From positions 1-34,663 of the forward strand of contig JAOPYG010000197.1 of assembly GCA_025964685.1 (NCBI GenBank): a stretch of DNA of 34,663 nucleotides, read 5' to 3'. Each line of letters opens with the position of its first letter. The first letter of the stretch is position 1. The position numbers and the translations under genes were made by a program. Shown here in pieces: positions 23,785-31,316 of the stretch. Source of the DNA: Actinoallomurus sp. (GTDB lineage Bacteria > Actinomycetota > Actinomycetes > Streptosporangiales > Streptosporangiaceae). Under the pieces are notes generated by a model. That model searched no databases and was not told where the DNA came from. It worked only from the letters and a program-made list of their open reading frames with translations.

Positions 23785-25638
23785 CTACGGCGTGTGATGA
23801 GCATGGGGGAGGGTGAACCTCATGCTCGTCCCCGCGGCGTCGGCGCGAGGGTGCGCGGTCACCTCTCCGTGTTGGGCACGGGCCAGTCTCCGCACGATGT
23901 AGAGCCCGAGCCCCAGGCCGCCGAACCGCCGGCGGTCCCCCGCCTCCCCCTGGACGAACCGCTCGAAGACCCGCTCCCGGTCACCGGACGGAATGCCGAC
24001 TCCGTCGTCCTCGACCGTGACCACGATCAGATCGTCCTCGACGCCGGCGCGTACGGTGACCGTGCCGCCTCCGGGGGAATACTTGACGGCGTTCTCCAGG
24101 AGCTGACCGACGATGATGTCGGTGGCCATGGCGTCGCCGAAGGCCTCGGGCAGCTCTTCTGCGATCTCGAGCCCGAGCGTGTGCTGCTCCGACATCCCGC
24201 GGAAGCCCTCCACCGCGCCGCGTAGCAGGCGGCCCAGGTCGAACGGCTCGTTGGTCACCGCTAGGCCGTCCGGCATCGTGCGGGAGTAGAGCAGGTTGTC
24301 CACCAGCTGCCCCAGCGTCTGCGCGCGCTCGGCGATGATCGAGACCGCCTGCCGGCGATCGGCGTCGCCGAGCTTGTCCCACCGGTTGACCAGGGTCCGG
24401 GCGAAGCCGTGCACGACCGTGATCGGAGTGCGCAGCTCGTGGCTGGTCATCGACAGGAACAAGTCCTTGGCGGCCTCCAGCGACTTGGCCTCGGTCACGT
24501 CGCGGAAGTCCACGACGACCTCGTCGTGGTCCTCGATCTCGGCGTACAGCACGTTGAGCCATGTGCCCGACTCGACCTGGATCGTCGGCTCCGCGTCCGG
24601 CGCGGGCAGCGCGAACGGCAGCGGCCGTCCGATGACGTCGGCGGCGGCGATCCCGGTGATCTGATGCGCGGCGGGGTTCCACTGCAGGACGATGCCGTCG
24701 CGGTCGAGCACCGCGATGCCGTCCGCGCTGGCCTCGATGACGGCCCGCTCGTGCTTGCGCTGCTTGACGACCTCGGCATAGCTGACCGCGTTGCCGACGA
24801 CGACCCCGGCGTGACCGGCGAACAGCTCCAGCAGCTCCAGCTCGATATGGCCCGCCGAGTGCCCGGAGAACAGGGCGTACAGCGCGCCGTACGGCCGGCC
24901 GTGGACGCTGGAGACGCCGAGCGCGATGGTGTGCAGGCCGGCCAGCTCCGACCAGATCAGATCACCGAGGCTGCGGGTGTCGGCGGTGGCCAGCATGACC
25001 GTACGCCCCGAACGCAGCAGCTCTCCGACCAGGCTGGTGCGCAGGTCGGAGCTCACGCCGCGCAGCCGCTCCGGCAGGCCGCTGATGCTGACGAGCCGCA
25101 GCGTGCCGGTCGCCTGTTCGATGAGCACGAACCCCGCGGCGTCCGCGCCGGTCAGCTCGATGACGCTGGCGGCGACCCGGTCGAGCACCGCCGGCAGCTC
25201 GAGCTCGGCGTTGAGGTCGGCCACGACGTCGTTGAGCCGGCGTACGAGGCGGACGCGCTCGGCGGCCTGGTGCTGGACCGCCTCGTCCTCGTCGGCGGCC
25301 CGGTAGAAGCCGACCCAGCCGAGCAGCTCGCCGTCGCCCGACCGCATGCAGCTGACGACGGCACGGGTGTCGAGCAGGTGCCCGTCACGGTGCAGCCGCC
25401 GGGTGGCGAAGGAGATGTGGCCGCCCTCGCGTACGCGTTCGAGGACGGCCCGGTGCTCGGCGGTGTACTCCTCCGGGATCGTGCGCAGCGGCCGGCCGAT
25501 CGCCTCGTCGGCGCTCCACCCGAACAGCCGCTCAGCCGCGGGATTCCACAGGCGCACCGTCAGGTCGGGCCCGAGCGCGATCATTGCGTCGGCGGCCGAG
25601 GCCACGGCCGCACGCATCGTCGCGTCGGAGGTCTCCAC
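23785..25638 (-). CDS. Soluble PAS-GAF-PAS sensor histidine kinase
   Basis: 617 aa, no membrane segment. Domain order: PAS (about 8-115, LWNPAAERLFGWSADEAIGRPL), GAF (about 145-290, LNAELELPAVLDRVAASVIELTGA), second PAS (about 297-385, IVLQWNPAAHQITGIAAADVIGRPL), HisKA (about 393-460, MTSHELRTPITVVHGFART with the phospho-His) and HATPase (about 500-612, LLENAVKYSPGGG, VEDDGVGIPSGD, GGLGLGLYIVRRLA). Intracellular ligand, redox or light sensing is possible; no cofactor-binding residue can be named. No response regulator gene is adjacent, so it is an orphan kinase. GTG 25638 has CACTAT 6 nt upstream and no ribosome site. Confidence 0.93.
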   Translation of the reverse strand: METSDATMRAAVASAADAMIALGPDLTVRLWNPAAERLFGWSADEAIGRPLRTIPEEYTAEHRAVLERVREGGHISFATRRLHRDGHLLDTRAVVSCMRSGDGELLGWVGFYRAADEDEAVQHQAAERVRLVRRLNDVVADLNAELELPAVLDRVAASVIELTGADAAGFVLIEQATGTLRLVSISGLPERLRGVSSDLRTSLVGELLRSGRTVMLATADTRSLGDLIWSELAGLHTIALGVSSVHGRPYGALYALFSGHSAGHIELELLELFAGHAGVVVGNAVSYAEVVKQRKHERAVIEASADGIAVLDRDGIVLQWNPAAHQITGIAAADVIGRPLPFALPAPDAEPTIQVESGTWLNVLYAEIEDHDEVVVDFRDVTEAKSLEAAKDLFLSMTSHELRTPITVVHGFARTLVNRWDKLGDADRRQAVSIIAERAQTLGQLVDNLLYSRTMPDGLAVTNEPFDLGRLLRGAVEGFRGMSEQHTLGLEIAEELPEAFGDAMATDIIVGQLLENAVKYSPGGGTVTVRAGVEDDLIVVTVEDDGVGIPSGDRERVFERFVQGEAGDRRRFGGLGLGLYIVRRLARAQHGEVTAHPRADAAGTSMRFTLPHAHHTP

Positions 25639-25697
25639 GGGGCCATAGTGCCACCGCGGGAGGCACGAACGGTTGCGAAACCACTCTTACGCGAACG

Positions 25698-27053
25698 TCA
25701 AGCAGACTCCGCATTTCCGGCATCACTCGCCCGCGAGCGGGACAGGGTGCCGATCAGGGCGGTCACGGCGGCCGCCACGGCGAAGGACAGCAGGGAGGCG
25801 CTCATCCAGCTCGACGGCGTGAATCCCAGTGCGTCCTGGATGTTCGTCCACAGGCGTGACCACCAGCCGACGTTGCCCGGGTTGATCAACTGGTACGTGG
25901 CGATGCCGGCCGCCCAGGCGACGATCATCGACCAGCGTGCCGGGGCGCGGTCGGAGACGTCCCAGCCGCGGCGTCCGCCGAAGCAGAAGAAGTCGACCGC
26001 GAGCACCCCCAGCATGGGCACGAACACCGACCCGATCAGCGTCAGGAAGCCGGAGTAGTTGTCCATGTTCAGCACGAGGGCCAGCACCATGATCAGCCCG
26101 CCGAGGACGACCGTGAGCAGGCGCCGGTCCAGCCGGGGTGCCAGGTTCTGCACCGACATGGCGGTCGAGTAGACGTTGGCGAATGACTGGTCGGCCTCCC
26201 GCAGGACGAACACCGCGAAGAACAGCGTGCCCAGCGCGACGTGCTGGAACGGCCCGAAGACCTTGGTCGAGTCGCCCGCGACCAGGGCTAGCGCGAGCAG
26301 GCCGAGGACGTAGGCGACGATCTGCGTCAGCCCGTACGCGAGGGTGGCCGCGCCGAAGGCGGCGCGCTCGGACTTGGCATGCCGCGTGTAGTCGGCGGCC
26401 ATCGGCACCCAGGAGATCGAGACGGCCAGCGCGGCGTCCGCGCCGACCCAGAAGTGGCTCCAGGAGCCGTGGCCGAGGTCGGGGAGCGGCTGGCGTACGA
26501 GCTGGATGTAGAAGTAGATCAGGGCGATCACGACCGCCGCCGTGACGTAGCGCCGCAGGACGCGGACCGACCCCAGCGGCCAGATCGTCAGGACCGTCGT
26601 CAGGATCCCTGCGACGACGACGTACGCCCAGTGCGGCCCGCCGCCGAAGATCTGCTCCGCCGCGTCGGCGATGACGATGAGCTCGAACGTCCCCCAGCCG
26701 ACCATCTGCAGGATGTTCAGCACGGTCGGGACGTACGACAGCCGGGTGCCGAACAGGCCGCGCAGCAGCATCATCGCGGGCACTCCGGCCCGCGCACCCG
26801 GCACCGCGGCCAGGCCGAGCATGATGCCGCCGATGACCGTACCGACGATCATCGCGACGATCCCGGCCATGATCGGCAGCCGGGGTGTGCCCGCCGCGTC
26901 GGGCGCCAGCACGGTGACCGCGCCGGAGAAGGCGAGCAGGCTCACGCCCAGATTGGCCCAGAACGCACTCTGGTCCCAGAAGCTGAGGACCCGCGGGGCG
27001 GGCTCGTCGAGGGTGTACGGAGCCTCATCACGACGGTCGACGACAGTGCTCAC
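25698..27053 (-). CDS. cytX: NCS1-family hydroxymethylpyrimidine transporter (CytX-type)
   Basis: 451 aa, about 12 membrane segments, nucleobase-cation symporter-1 family. Seen: WDQSAFWANLGVSLLAFSGA, VPGARAGVPAMMLLRGLFGTR, NILQMVGWGTFELIVIADA and SISWVPMAADYTRHAKS, followed by NMDNYSGFLTLIGSVFVPMLG. NCS1 proteins move pyrimidines, purines and hydantoins; the TPP riboswitch directly upstream points to the thiamine pyrimidine precursor HMP as cargo, as for CytX. GTG 27053 is preferred because GGGAG lies 8 nt upstream, at the very end of the riboswitch; a GTG at 27062 lies too close to it. tenA, 2.6 kb away, would use the same metabolite pool. Confidence 0.88.
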   Translation of the reverse strand: MSTVVDRRDEAPYTLDEPAPRVLSFWDQSAFWANLGVSLLAFSGAVTVLAPDAAGTPRLPIMAGIVAMIVGTVIGGIMLGLAAVPGARAGVPAMMLLRGLFGTRLSYVPTVLNILQMVGWGTFELIVIADAAEQIFGGGPHWAYVVVAGILTTVLTIWPLGSVRVLRRYVTAAVVIALIYFYIQLVRQPLPDLGHGSWSHFWVGADAALAVSISWVPMAADYTRHAKSERAAFGAATLAYGLTQIVAYVLGLLALALVAGDSTKVFGPFQHVALGTLFFAVFVLREADQSFANVYSTAMSVQNLAPRLDRRLLTVVLGGLIMVLALVLNMDNYSGFLTLIGSVFVPMLGVLAVDFFCFGGRRGWDVSDRAPARWSMIVAWAAGIATYQLINPGNVGWWSRLWTNIQDALGFTPSSWMSASLLSFAVAAAVTALIGTLSRSRASDAGNAESA

Positions 27054-27060
27054 TGAGCAC

Positions 27061-27150
27061 ACTCCCTACGCCGGCATTACCCGGTCAGGTTCGAGCGGTC
27101 GGCGGCACGCGAAGCCACCCTCTCAGCCCGGTCGACGCCCGAGCTCCCGC
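27061..27150 (-). promoter_or_regulatory. TPP (thiamine pyrophosphate) riboswitch
   Basis: On the minus strand the classic THI-element landmarks appear in order: GGGAGCTCGGG, then CTGAGAGGG, a GC-rich variable stem, GAACCTGACCCGGGTAATG split as CGAACCTGA / CCGGGTAATGCCGGCGTAGGGAG. The final GGGAG is also the ribosome site of the transporter gene, so ligand binding probably blocks translation initiation. This is the best-supported regulatory RNA in the window. Confidence 0.95.
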
Positions 27151-27171
27151 GATATCAAGTTGGCCGGTGCC

Positions 27172-27201
27172 AATGTACCGGTTCGTCCCCGAGGGGGTCA
27201 G
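27172..27201 (-). promoter_or_regulatory. Promoter of the riboswitch-transporter transcript
   Basis: On the minus strand CTGACC (27196-27201), an 18-bp spacer and TACATT (27172-27177) form a good vegetative promoter. The predicted start is about 15 nt before the riboswitch aptamer. The -35 overlaps the stop codon of the rhodanese gene. Confidence 0.6.
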
Positions 27202-27536
27202 GCCACGTACGGGTCGCTGCCCGACTCACTCACCATCGGCAGTCCCGCCGACTCCCAGGCGTGCATCCCGCCGTCGACGTTCGCGGCCGTCCAGCCCGCG
27301 TTGTTGAATGCCGCCACGGCCTGCGCGGACCGTGCCCCTGACCTGCAGATAACGTAGATATCGCGGTCGTTCGGCACTTCCTGCACACGGGCGTTGAGCT
27401 GGCTAAGCGGCACATGGACGGCGTCCGGCGCATGCCCGGCGCGCCACTCGTCGTCCTCCCGCACGTCAAGAAGGAAACCGTCACCCGGAACCGCGGCGGC
27501 CGCCACGCTGGGTAGCTGATTGTTGAAAAGATTCAC
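27198..27536 (-). CDS. Single-domain rhodanese-like sulfurtransferase
   Basis: 112 aa. The rhodanese fold shows FLLDVREDDEWRAGHAPDAVHVPL and the six-residue active-site loop CRSGAR with nucleophile Cys64, then NVDGGMHAWESAGLP. It transfers sulfane sulfur or reports on thiol/sulfide status; the acceptor is unknown. Its position beside the riboswitch-controlled thiamine precursor transporter is suggestive, since thiamine thiazole synthesis needs sulfur, but single rhodaneses are common everywhere. I chose GTG 27536 (VNLFNNQLP start), back to back with the divergent lipoprotein gene. A TTG at 27587 would add 17 unconserved residues. Confidence 0.88.
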   Translation of the reverse strand: MNLFNNQLPSVAAAAVPGDGFLLDVREDDEWRAGHAPDAVHVPLSQLNARVQEVPNDRDIYVICRSGARSAQAVAAFNNAGWTAANVDGGMHAWESAGLPMVSESGSDPYVA

Positions 27537-27578
27537 GTGTCCACGGAACCACGCGCGAGCGGCCGGAGTCGAATCGTC

Positions 27579-28136
27579 ATGAGGCAATCTCTATCGAGAC
27601 TGGGAAGGACGGCCATGGTCGTGCCGGGAATCCTCACGGCACTGACGCTGGCCGGCTGCAAAGACCAGGGAACCGCGACGAACCAGCCGAGCGACCAGAC
27701 CTCACCGTCCGCACAGAGCACCACGCCAGGATCGCCCCCACCCGCGCCCGTGTCGCAGACCCCGACCCTGCTCCCGGGCGGTACGGGATCATCGACCACC
27801 AAGCTCACCATCACGGTGCACATGTCACCCACCGCTCACGCCATCACCCGCACCCTCACCTGCGATCCGCCCGGCGGCACCGTGCCGGACCCGGCCGGCA
27901 CCTGCGCGGCGCTGACCAAGGTGGCGGCGGCCAAGGGCGGCGACCCGTTCGCGCCCACGCCGACGGGCCAGATGTGCACCCAGATCTTCGGCGGTCCGCA
28001 GACGGCCACGGTCAAGGGCACCTGGAAGGGCCGGAAGATCGACACGACGTTCGGGCGCAAGAACGGCTGTGAGACCAAGCGCTGGAACGACCTCGCCGCG
28101 CTGTTCGGCCCGCTGGCGCACACCCCCACGCACTGA
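27579..28136 (+). CDS. Lipoprotein with subtilisin-inhibitor-like (SSI) domain
   Basis: 185 aa. The lipoprotein signal peptide has Arg residues at the start, a hydrophobic core and the lipobox LAGC, with Cys27 the lipidated residue. A Thr/Pro/Ser-rich linker (about 30-78) follows. The C-terminal domain of about 105 residues matches the Streptomyces subtilisin inhibitor fold: LTCDPPGGTVPDPAGTCAAL, MCTQIFGGPQTATVKGTWKG and GCETKRWNDL, with four Cys in the SSI disulfide arrangement. It probably inhibits a secreted serine protease from a membrane-anchored position, or is an SSI-fold protein without inhibition; the reactive-site region reads MCTQIFGG. ATG 27579 has GGAG 10 nt upstream. Confidence 0.82.
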   Translation: MRQSLSRLGRTAMVVPGILTALTLAGCKDQGTATNQPSDQTSPSAQSTTPGSPPPAPVSQTPTLLPGGTGSSTTKLTITVHMSPTAHAITRTLTCDPPGGTVPDPAGTCAALTKVAAAKGGDPFAPTPTGQMCTQIFGGPQTATVKGTWKGRKIDTTFGRKNGCETKRWNDLAALFGPLAHTPTH

Positions 28137-28141
28137 CCGGG

Positions 28142-29002
28142 CTACTTCAGCAGGCGTGACATCCGGCGGTCGGCGAGCGGCTTGCCACCGGTCTGGCAGG
28201 TCGGGCAGTACTGCAGTGCGCGGTCGGCGAACGACACCTCCCGGATCGTGTCGCCGCAGACCGGGCATTTCTCGCCGGCCCTGCCGTGCACCCGCAGGCC
28301 CTGCTTCTTCTCGCCCTTGAGGTCCTTGGCCGCCAGGCCACGCGAGCGTTCGACCGCGTCGCCGAGCGTCGCCATGATCGCCTCGTAGAGCGCCGCGACC
28401 TCGGAGTCGGTCAGGGTCGCGGCGAGCTTGTACGGCGACATCTTGGCCGCGTGCAGGACCTCGTCGGAGTAGGCGTTGCCGATGCCGGCGAGCACGCTCT
28501 GGTCGCGCAGCACGCCCTTGATCTGCGTACGGCGGCCCGCCAGGATCTCGGCCAGCGTCTCGACGCCGAACTCCTCCTTGAGCGGGTCGGGGCCGAGCGA
28601 CTTGATGCCCGGCACGTCCTGCGGGTCGCGGACGACGTACACCGCGAGCCGCTTCTGCGTGCCGGCCTCGGTGAGGTCGAATCCGCAGTCGCCGTCGAGG
28701 TGGACGCGCATGGCGAGCGGCCCCTTGCCGGGCCTCGGGGGTGCCGGCGGCAGCGTGTCCTTCCACCGCAGCCAGCCCGCGCGCGAAAGATGGATCGCCA
28801 GGTGCAGGCCGTCGACGTCGAGGTCGAGGAACTTGCCGTACCGGGCGACATCGGTGATCGTGAGCCCGCTCAGCGCGGTGATGGGCGGGTCGTAGGTCTT
28901 CAGGCATGAGATCGCGACGACGTCGATGCGGGCGACCGCCCGGCCGACGGCGTGCTCGCGCAGGAACGCGACGAGGGACTCGACTTCCGGCAGCTCCGGC
29001 AT
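28142..29002 (-). CDS. Fpg/Nei family DNA glycosylase/AP lyase
   Basis: 286 aa. It removes oxidised bases and cuts the abasic site. Present are the N-terminal PELPEVE with catalytic Pro2 and Glu3, the conserved Lys in RYGKFLDLDVDG, the helix-two-turn-helix region (IKGVLRDQSVLAGIGNAYSDEVL) and a C-terminal zinc finger CPVCGDTIREVSFADRALQYCPTCQ (C-x2-C-x16-C-x2-C). It belongs to the shorter actinobacterial Fpg/Nei group rather than being a certain MutM. ATG 29002 has TAGCCT exactly 7 nt upstream (leaderless), and the promoter contains a perfect 22-bp palindrome. It ends 5 bp from the convergent lipoprotein gene. Confidence 0.93.
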   Translation of the reverse strand: MPELPEVESLVAFLREHAVGRAVARIDVVAISCLKTYDPPITALSGLTITDVARYGKFLDLDVDGLHLAIHLSRAGWLRWKDTLPPAPPRPGKGPLAMRVHLDGDCGFDLTEAGTQKRLAVYVVRDPQDVPGIKSLGPDPLKEEFGVETLAEILAGRRTQIKGVLRDQSVLAGIGNAYSDEVLHAAKMSPYKLAATLTDSEVAALYEAIMATLGDAVERSRGLAAKDLKGEKKQGLRVHGRAGEKCPVCGDTIREVSFADRALQYCPTCQTGGKPLADRRMSRLLK

Positions 29003-29009
29003 GCCCCCA

Positions 29010-29040
29010 AGGCTAAGCCTGTCCACAGCCCTGTGGACAG
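29010..29040 (-). promoter_or_regulatory. Fpg/Nei gene promoter: TAGCCT -10 plus perfect palindrome
   Basis: TAGCCT (29010-29015, minus) lies 7 nt before ATG 29002. Directly upstream, CTGTCCACAG and its exact reverse complement CTGTGGACAG flank 2 bp (29019-29040), spanning the -35 region. Either a repressor/activator operator or a pair of inverted DnaA-box-like sites (CTGTCCACA, one base from TTGTCCACA). Confidence 0.6.
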
Positions 29041-29052
29041 AGAAGACCTGAT

Positions 29053-29661
29053 CTACGCGGGCACGTCCCAGAAGGCCAGCTCATGGCGCATGCCCTCGAC
29101 GAACGCCGCACGGGCGCGCTCCGGGTCGGGCGCCGCCTCGTCCAGCATCGTCGCGACCCGCCCGGTGAGCATCACGAACGCCGGATCCGCGTAGGCGTCG
29201 ACCCAGCGGCGGTAGCGAGGCTCGGCGGGCGGGTTCGCCGCCAGCATGCGGCCGAGCGTCGAGTAGCCCCACATACAGGGATAGATCGCCGCGAGCCCCT
29301 CCCCGTACGAGGCGGCCGTCTCCAGCAGGAACGTTGTGTACGCCGCGCAGGCCGGCCCCTTGACGGCCCCCGCCAGGTCGGCTCCGAACTCCCCGGCCAG
29401 GGCCCGGTGAAGCGACAGCTCCTCGAAGAACGTCGAGTGCGCCAGCTCGACGAGATCGCCCAGATGCGCGTCGGGCGCCTGCCACGCCAGCCGGGCGAAC
29501 ACACGTACGTAGTCGTGCAGGAACAGGTAGTCCTGCCCCAGCCACGCGCGGAAGACGGCCTCCTCGAGATCTCCGCGCGCGATCCCGGCGACGGTCGGAT
29601 GCCGCAACTGCTGCTCGAGCATCGGGCGCCCGATCGTCTCAAGCTCTTGAGCCAGACTCAT
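29053..29661 (-). CDS. tenA: TenA-family aminopyrimidine aminohydrolase (thiamine salvage)
   Basis: 202 aa, all-helical. TenA hydrolyses the aminopyrimidine product of base-degraded thiamine to HMP, which re-enters thiamine synthesis. Seen are FRAWLGQDYLFLHDYVRVFARL with the active-site Asp44, FFEELSLHRALA, AAIYPCMWGYSTLG with the catalytic Cys129 (marking the TenA_C subgroup), and the C-terminal Glu in FVEGMRHELAFW. It fits functionally with the TPP-riboswitch HMP transporter 2.6 kb away, although no riboswitch precedes tenA itself. ATG 29661 has GACACT 7 nt upstream and no ribosome site. Confidence 0.92.
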   Translation of the reverse strand: MSLAQELETIGRPMLEQQLRHPTVAGIARGDLEEAVFRAWLGQDYLFLHDYVRVFARLAWQAPDAHLGDLVELAHSTFFEELSLHRALAGEFGADLAGAVKGPACAAYTTFLLETAASYGEGLAAIYPCMWGYSTLGRMLAANPPAEPRYRRWVDAYADPAFVMLTGRVATMLDEAAPDPERARAAFVEGMRHELAFWDVPA

Positions 29662-29668
29662 GTCCGGC

Positions 29669-29674
29669 AGTGTC
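29669..29674 (-). promoter_or_regulatory. -10-like GACACT of tenA
   Basis: GACACT lies 7 nt before ATG 29661 on the minus strand, the same geometry as the other leaderless candidates, though the first base departs from TAnnnT. Confidence 0.35.
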
Positions 29675-29705
29675 GCCTACACGGCCGGCCGCGAAAAGAG
29701 CGCCG

Positions 29706-29909
29706 TCACTCGACGGGCTCCCGGCCGGGTACCCGTTCGATGGACGCGTCACAGGAGGGGAAGAACACGCTCTCGTGACCGTCCTCCCACCGGACCACGT
29801 ACGGCGGCGCCCCGTCCATGCCGTGCACCTCGATGATCACGGCCTGACGGTCCTGGTCTCCGACGTGATGTCCTCTGATCAGCAACGCGTCGCCCGTGTG
29901 TGCTCGCAT
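29706..29909 (-). CDS. DUF1918 domain protein
   Basis: 67 aa, small soluble protein. It shows the DUF1918 pattern: MRAHTGDALLIRGHHVGDQDR, then IIEVHGMDGAPPYVVRWEDGHESVFFP, an SH3-like beta barrel of unknown role that is widespread in actinobacteria. ATG 29909 has GGGAGG upstream at good distance, so this start is preferred over one 18 bases earlier. It is divergent from the CapA-like gene, with 158 bp between. Confidence 0.85.
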   Translation of the reverse strand: MRAHTGDALLIRGHHVGDQDRQAVIIEVHGMDGAPPYVVRWEDGHESVFFPSCDASIERVPGREPVE

Positions 29910-30067
29910 CGTCCCTCCCTCGCTCACAACAAGAAACCAATCCCTCCTCGATCACCGTCACCCGAGGTCCCACCGCCGGGATAGGGCCGAAGGTCCACCC
30001 GGCCGCGCCGAATGTCGGGTGCCCCCGCCCTCCTGCGGCGCGATGCTGGAAGCGGGAAGACGAGGAC

Positions 30068-31066
30068 ATGGCCATCACGATCGCGCTCGGAGGCGACACG
30101 ATGCTGGGCCGTGGCGTCGGTGACCAGATCAACGCCACGGGCCCGTACGGCCTGCTCTCCGCCGAGGTGAGGGAGATCTTCACCGATGCCGACCTGTCCC
30201 TGCTGAACCTCGAATGCTGCGTCTCGAACCGAGGCCGGCCGTGGCAGGCCCCGGGCAAGCCGTTCCACTTCCGCGCCCCACCCGAAGCCATAGGCGTGCT
30301 AACCGAGCTGGGCATCGACTGCGTGACGCTGGCCAACAACCACGCCCTGGACTTCGGCCTAGACGCCCTGAGGGACACGCTGAGGCACCTGGCCAGAGCC
30401 GGCATCAAGACCGTGGGCGCAGGCCGGAACAGGAAGGAGGCCAGGGCCCCCGCGGTGCTGGAAACCAACGGCACGACCGTCGCGGTAATCGGCGTCACCG
30501 ACCACCCCGAAGACTTCGCGGCAACGGAGGACACCCCAGGCGTCGCGTACGCGGACCTGAGCAGGGGCGTCCCGAGCTGGCTGACCACGATGATCGAAGA
30601 ACTGGCAGAGAAGTACGACGTGGTGCTGGTAACCCCACACTGGGGCCCGAACATGACCACCGAACCCCCCCAGTACATAAGAAGAGCGGCGAAAACCCTG
30701 CTGACAGCAGGCGCGACCCTGATAGCCGGCCACTCGGCCCACGTCTTCCACGGAGTGGAAGGCCCGATCGTGTACGACCTAGGCGACCTGATCGACGACT
30801 ACGCCAGAGACGAACGACTAAGAAACGACCTGGGCCTGGCCGCACTAGCCAAGATCGACACCAGCGGAACGACCAAGGTAAGCGCCCTCCCCCTACACCT
30901 GCAGTACTGCCACACAACCGCCGCGGGGGCTGAGAACCGAGCCTGGATCAAGACCCGCCTGAAAACCGCCTGCAGGGAGTTCGCCACCGACGTCGAAGAC
31001 GAGAACCGAGTGCTGACGCTAAGAACCCAACACCGTTATCCACAGAGACAAACAACCAAACCCTGA
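30068..31066 (+). CDS. CapA-family protein (poly-gamma-glutamate synthesis-like metallophosphatase fold)
   Basis: 332 aa. Metal-site motifs of the CapA/PgsA family are present: ALGGDTMLGRG (Asp10), ANNHALDFG, TPHWGPN and GHSAHVFHG. No signal peptide or membrane anchor is visible, unlike classical capsule CapA, so it is probably cytosolic with an unknown substrate. Codon usage is odd: from about 30290 onward it uses many CTA, ATA, AGA and AGG codons, which are rare in every neighbouring gene, while the first 70 codons look normal. This could mark foreign origin or a recombined 3' part. The frame ends with a sequence containing TTATCCACA. ATG 30068 has GAGG just upstream. No pgsB/pgsC partner is nearby. 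Confidence 0.88.
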   Translation: MAITIALGGDTMLGRGVGDQINATGPYGLLSAEVREIFTDADLSLLNLECCVSNRGRPWQAPGKPFHFRAPPEAIGVLTELGIDCVTLANNHALDFGLDALRDTLRHLARAGIKTVGAGRNRKEARAPAVLETNGTTVAVIGVTDHPEDFAATEDTPGVAYADLSRGVPSWLTTMIEELAEKYDVVLVTPHWGPNMTTEPPQYIRRAAKTLLTAGATLIAGHSAHVFHGVEGPIVYDLGDLIDDYARDERLRNDLGLAALAKIDTSGTTKVSALPLHLQYCHTTAAGAENRAWIKTRLKTACREFATDVEDENRVLTLRTQHRYPQRQTTKP

Positions 31067-31316
31067 GCACTTCACGGCGACGACCGATCACCTCGGGCCG
31101 TAGTGCCGCAGTTCTCGCGTCGACCTCCGGCTTTCCGGGCGCACCCGCGCGTCCATCCTTCACGTCCGGTGAACTTCTGGTACGACAAGGGCAGCGCTTC
31201 GTCAATGGCCGGTAAAGGCTCTTCTATTCGATGGCCCGGACGCGGTAGACCCATGTCGAGCCGTCTTGCAGGTTCCGTGGCGGCGGTACTCAGATTCCAC
31301 TTGTCGGGGGGCTGCG

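Noticed and set aside
24409..26058. 549-codon plus-strand open frame
   Set aside because: It runs antisense through the sensor kinase and the transporter; no recognisable domain.
27537..27578. Lipoprotein start at GTG 27537
   Set aside because: It would place 14 polar residues before the signal peptide; ATG 27579 gives a standard lipoprotein signal.
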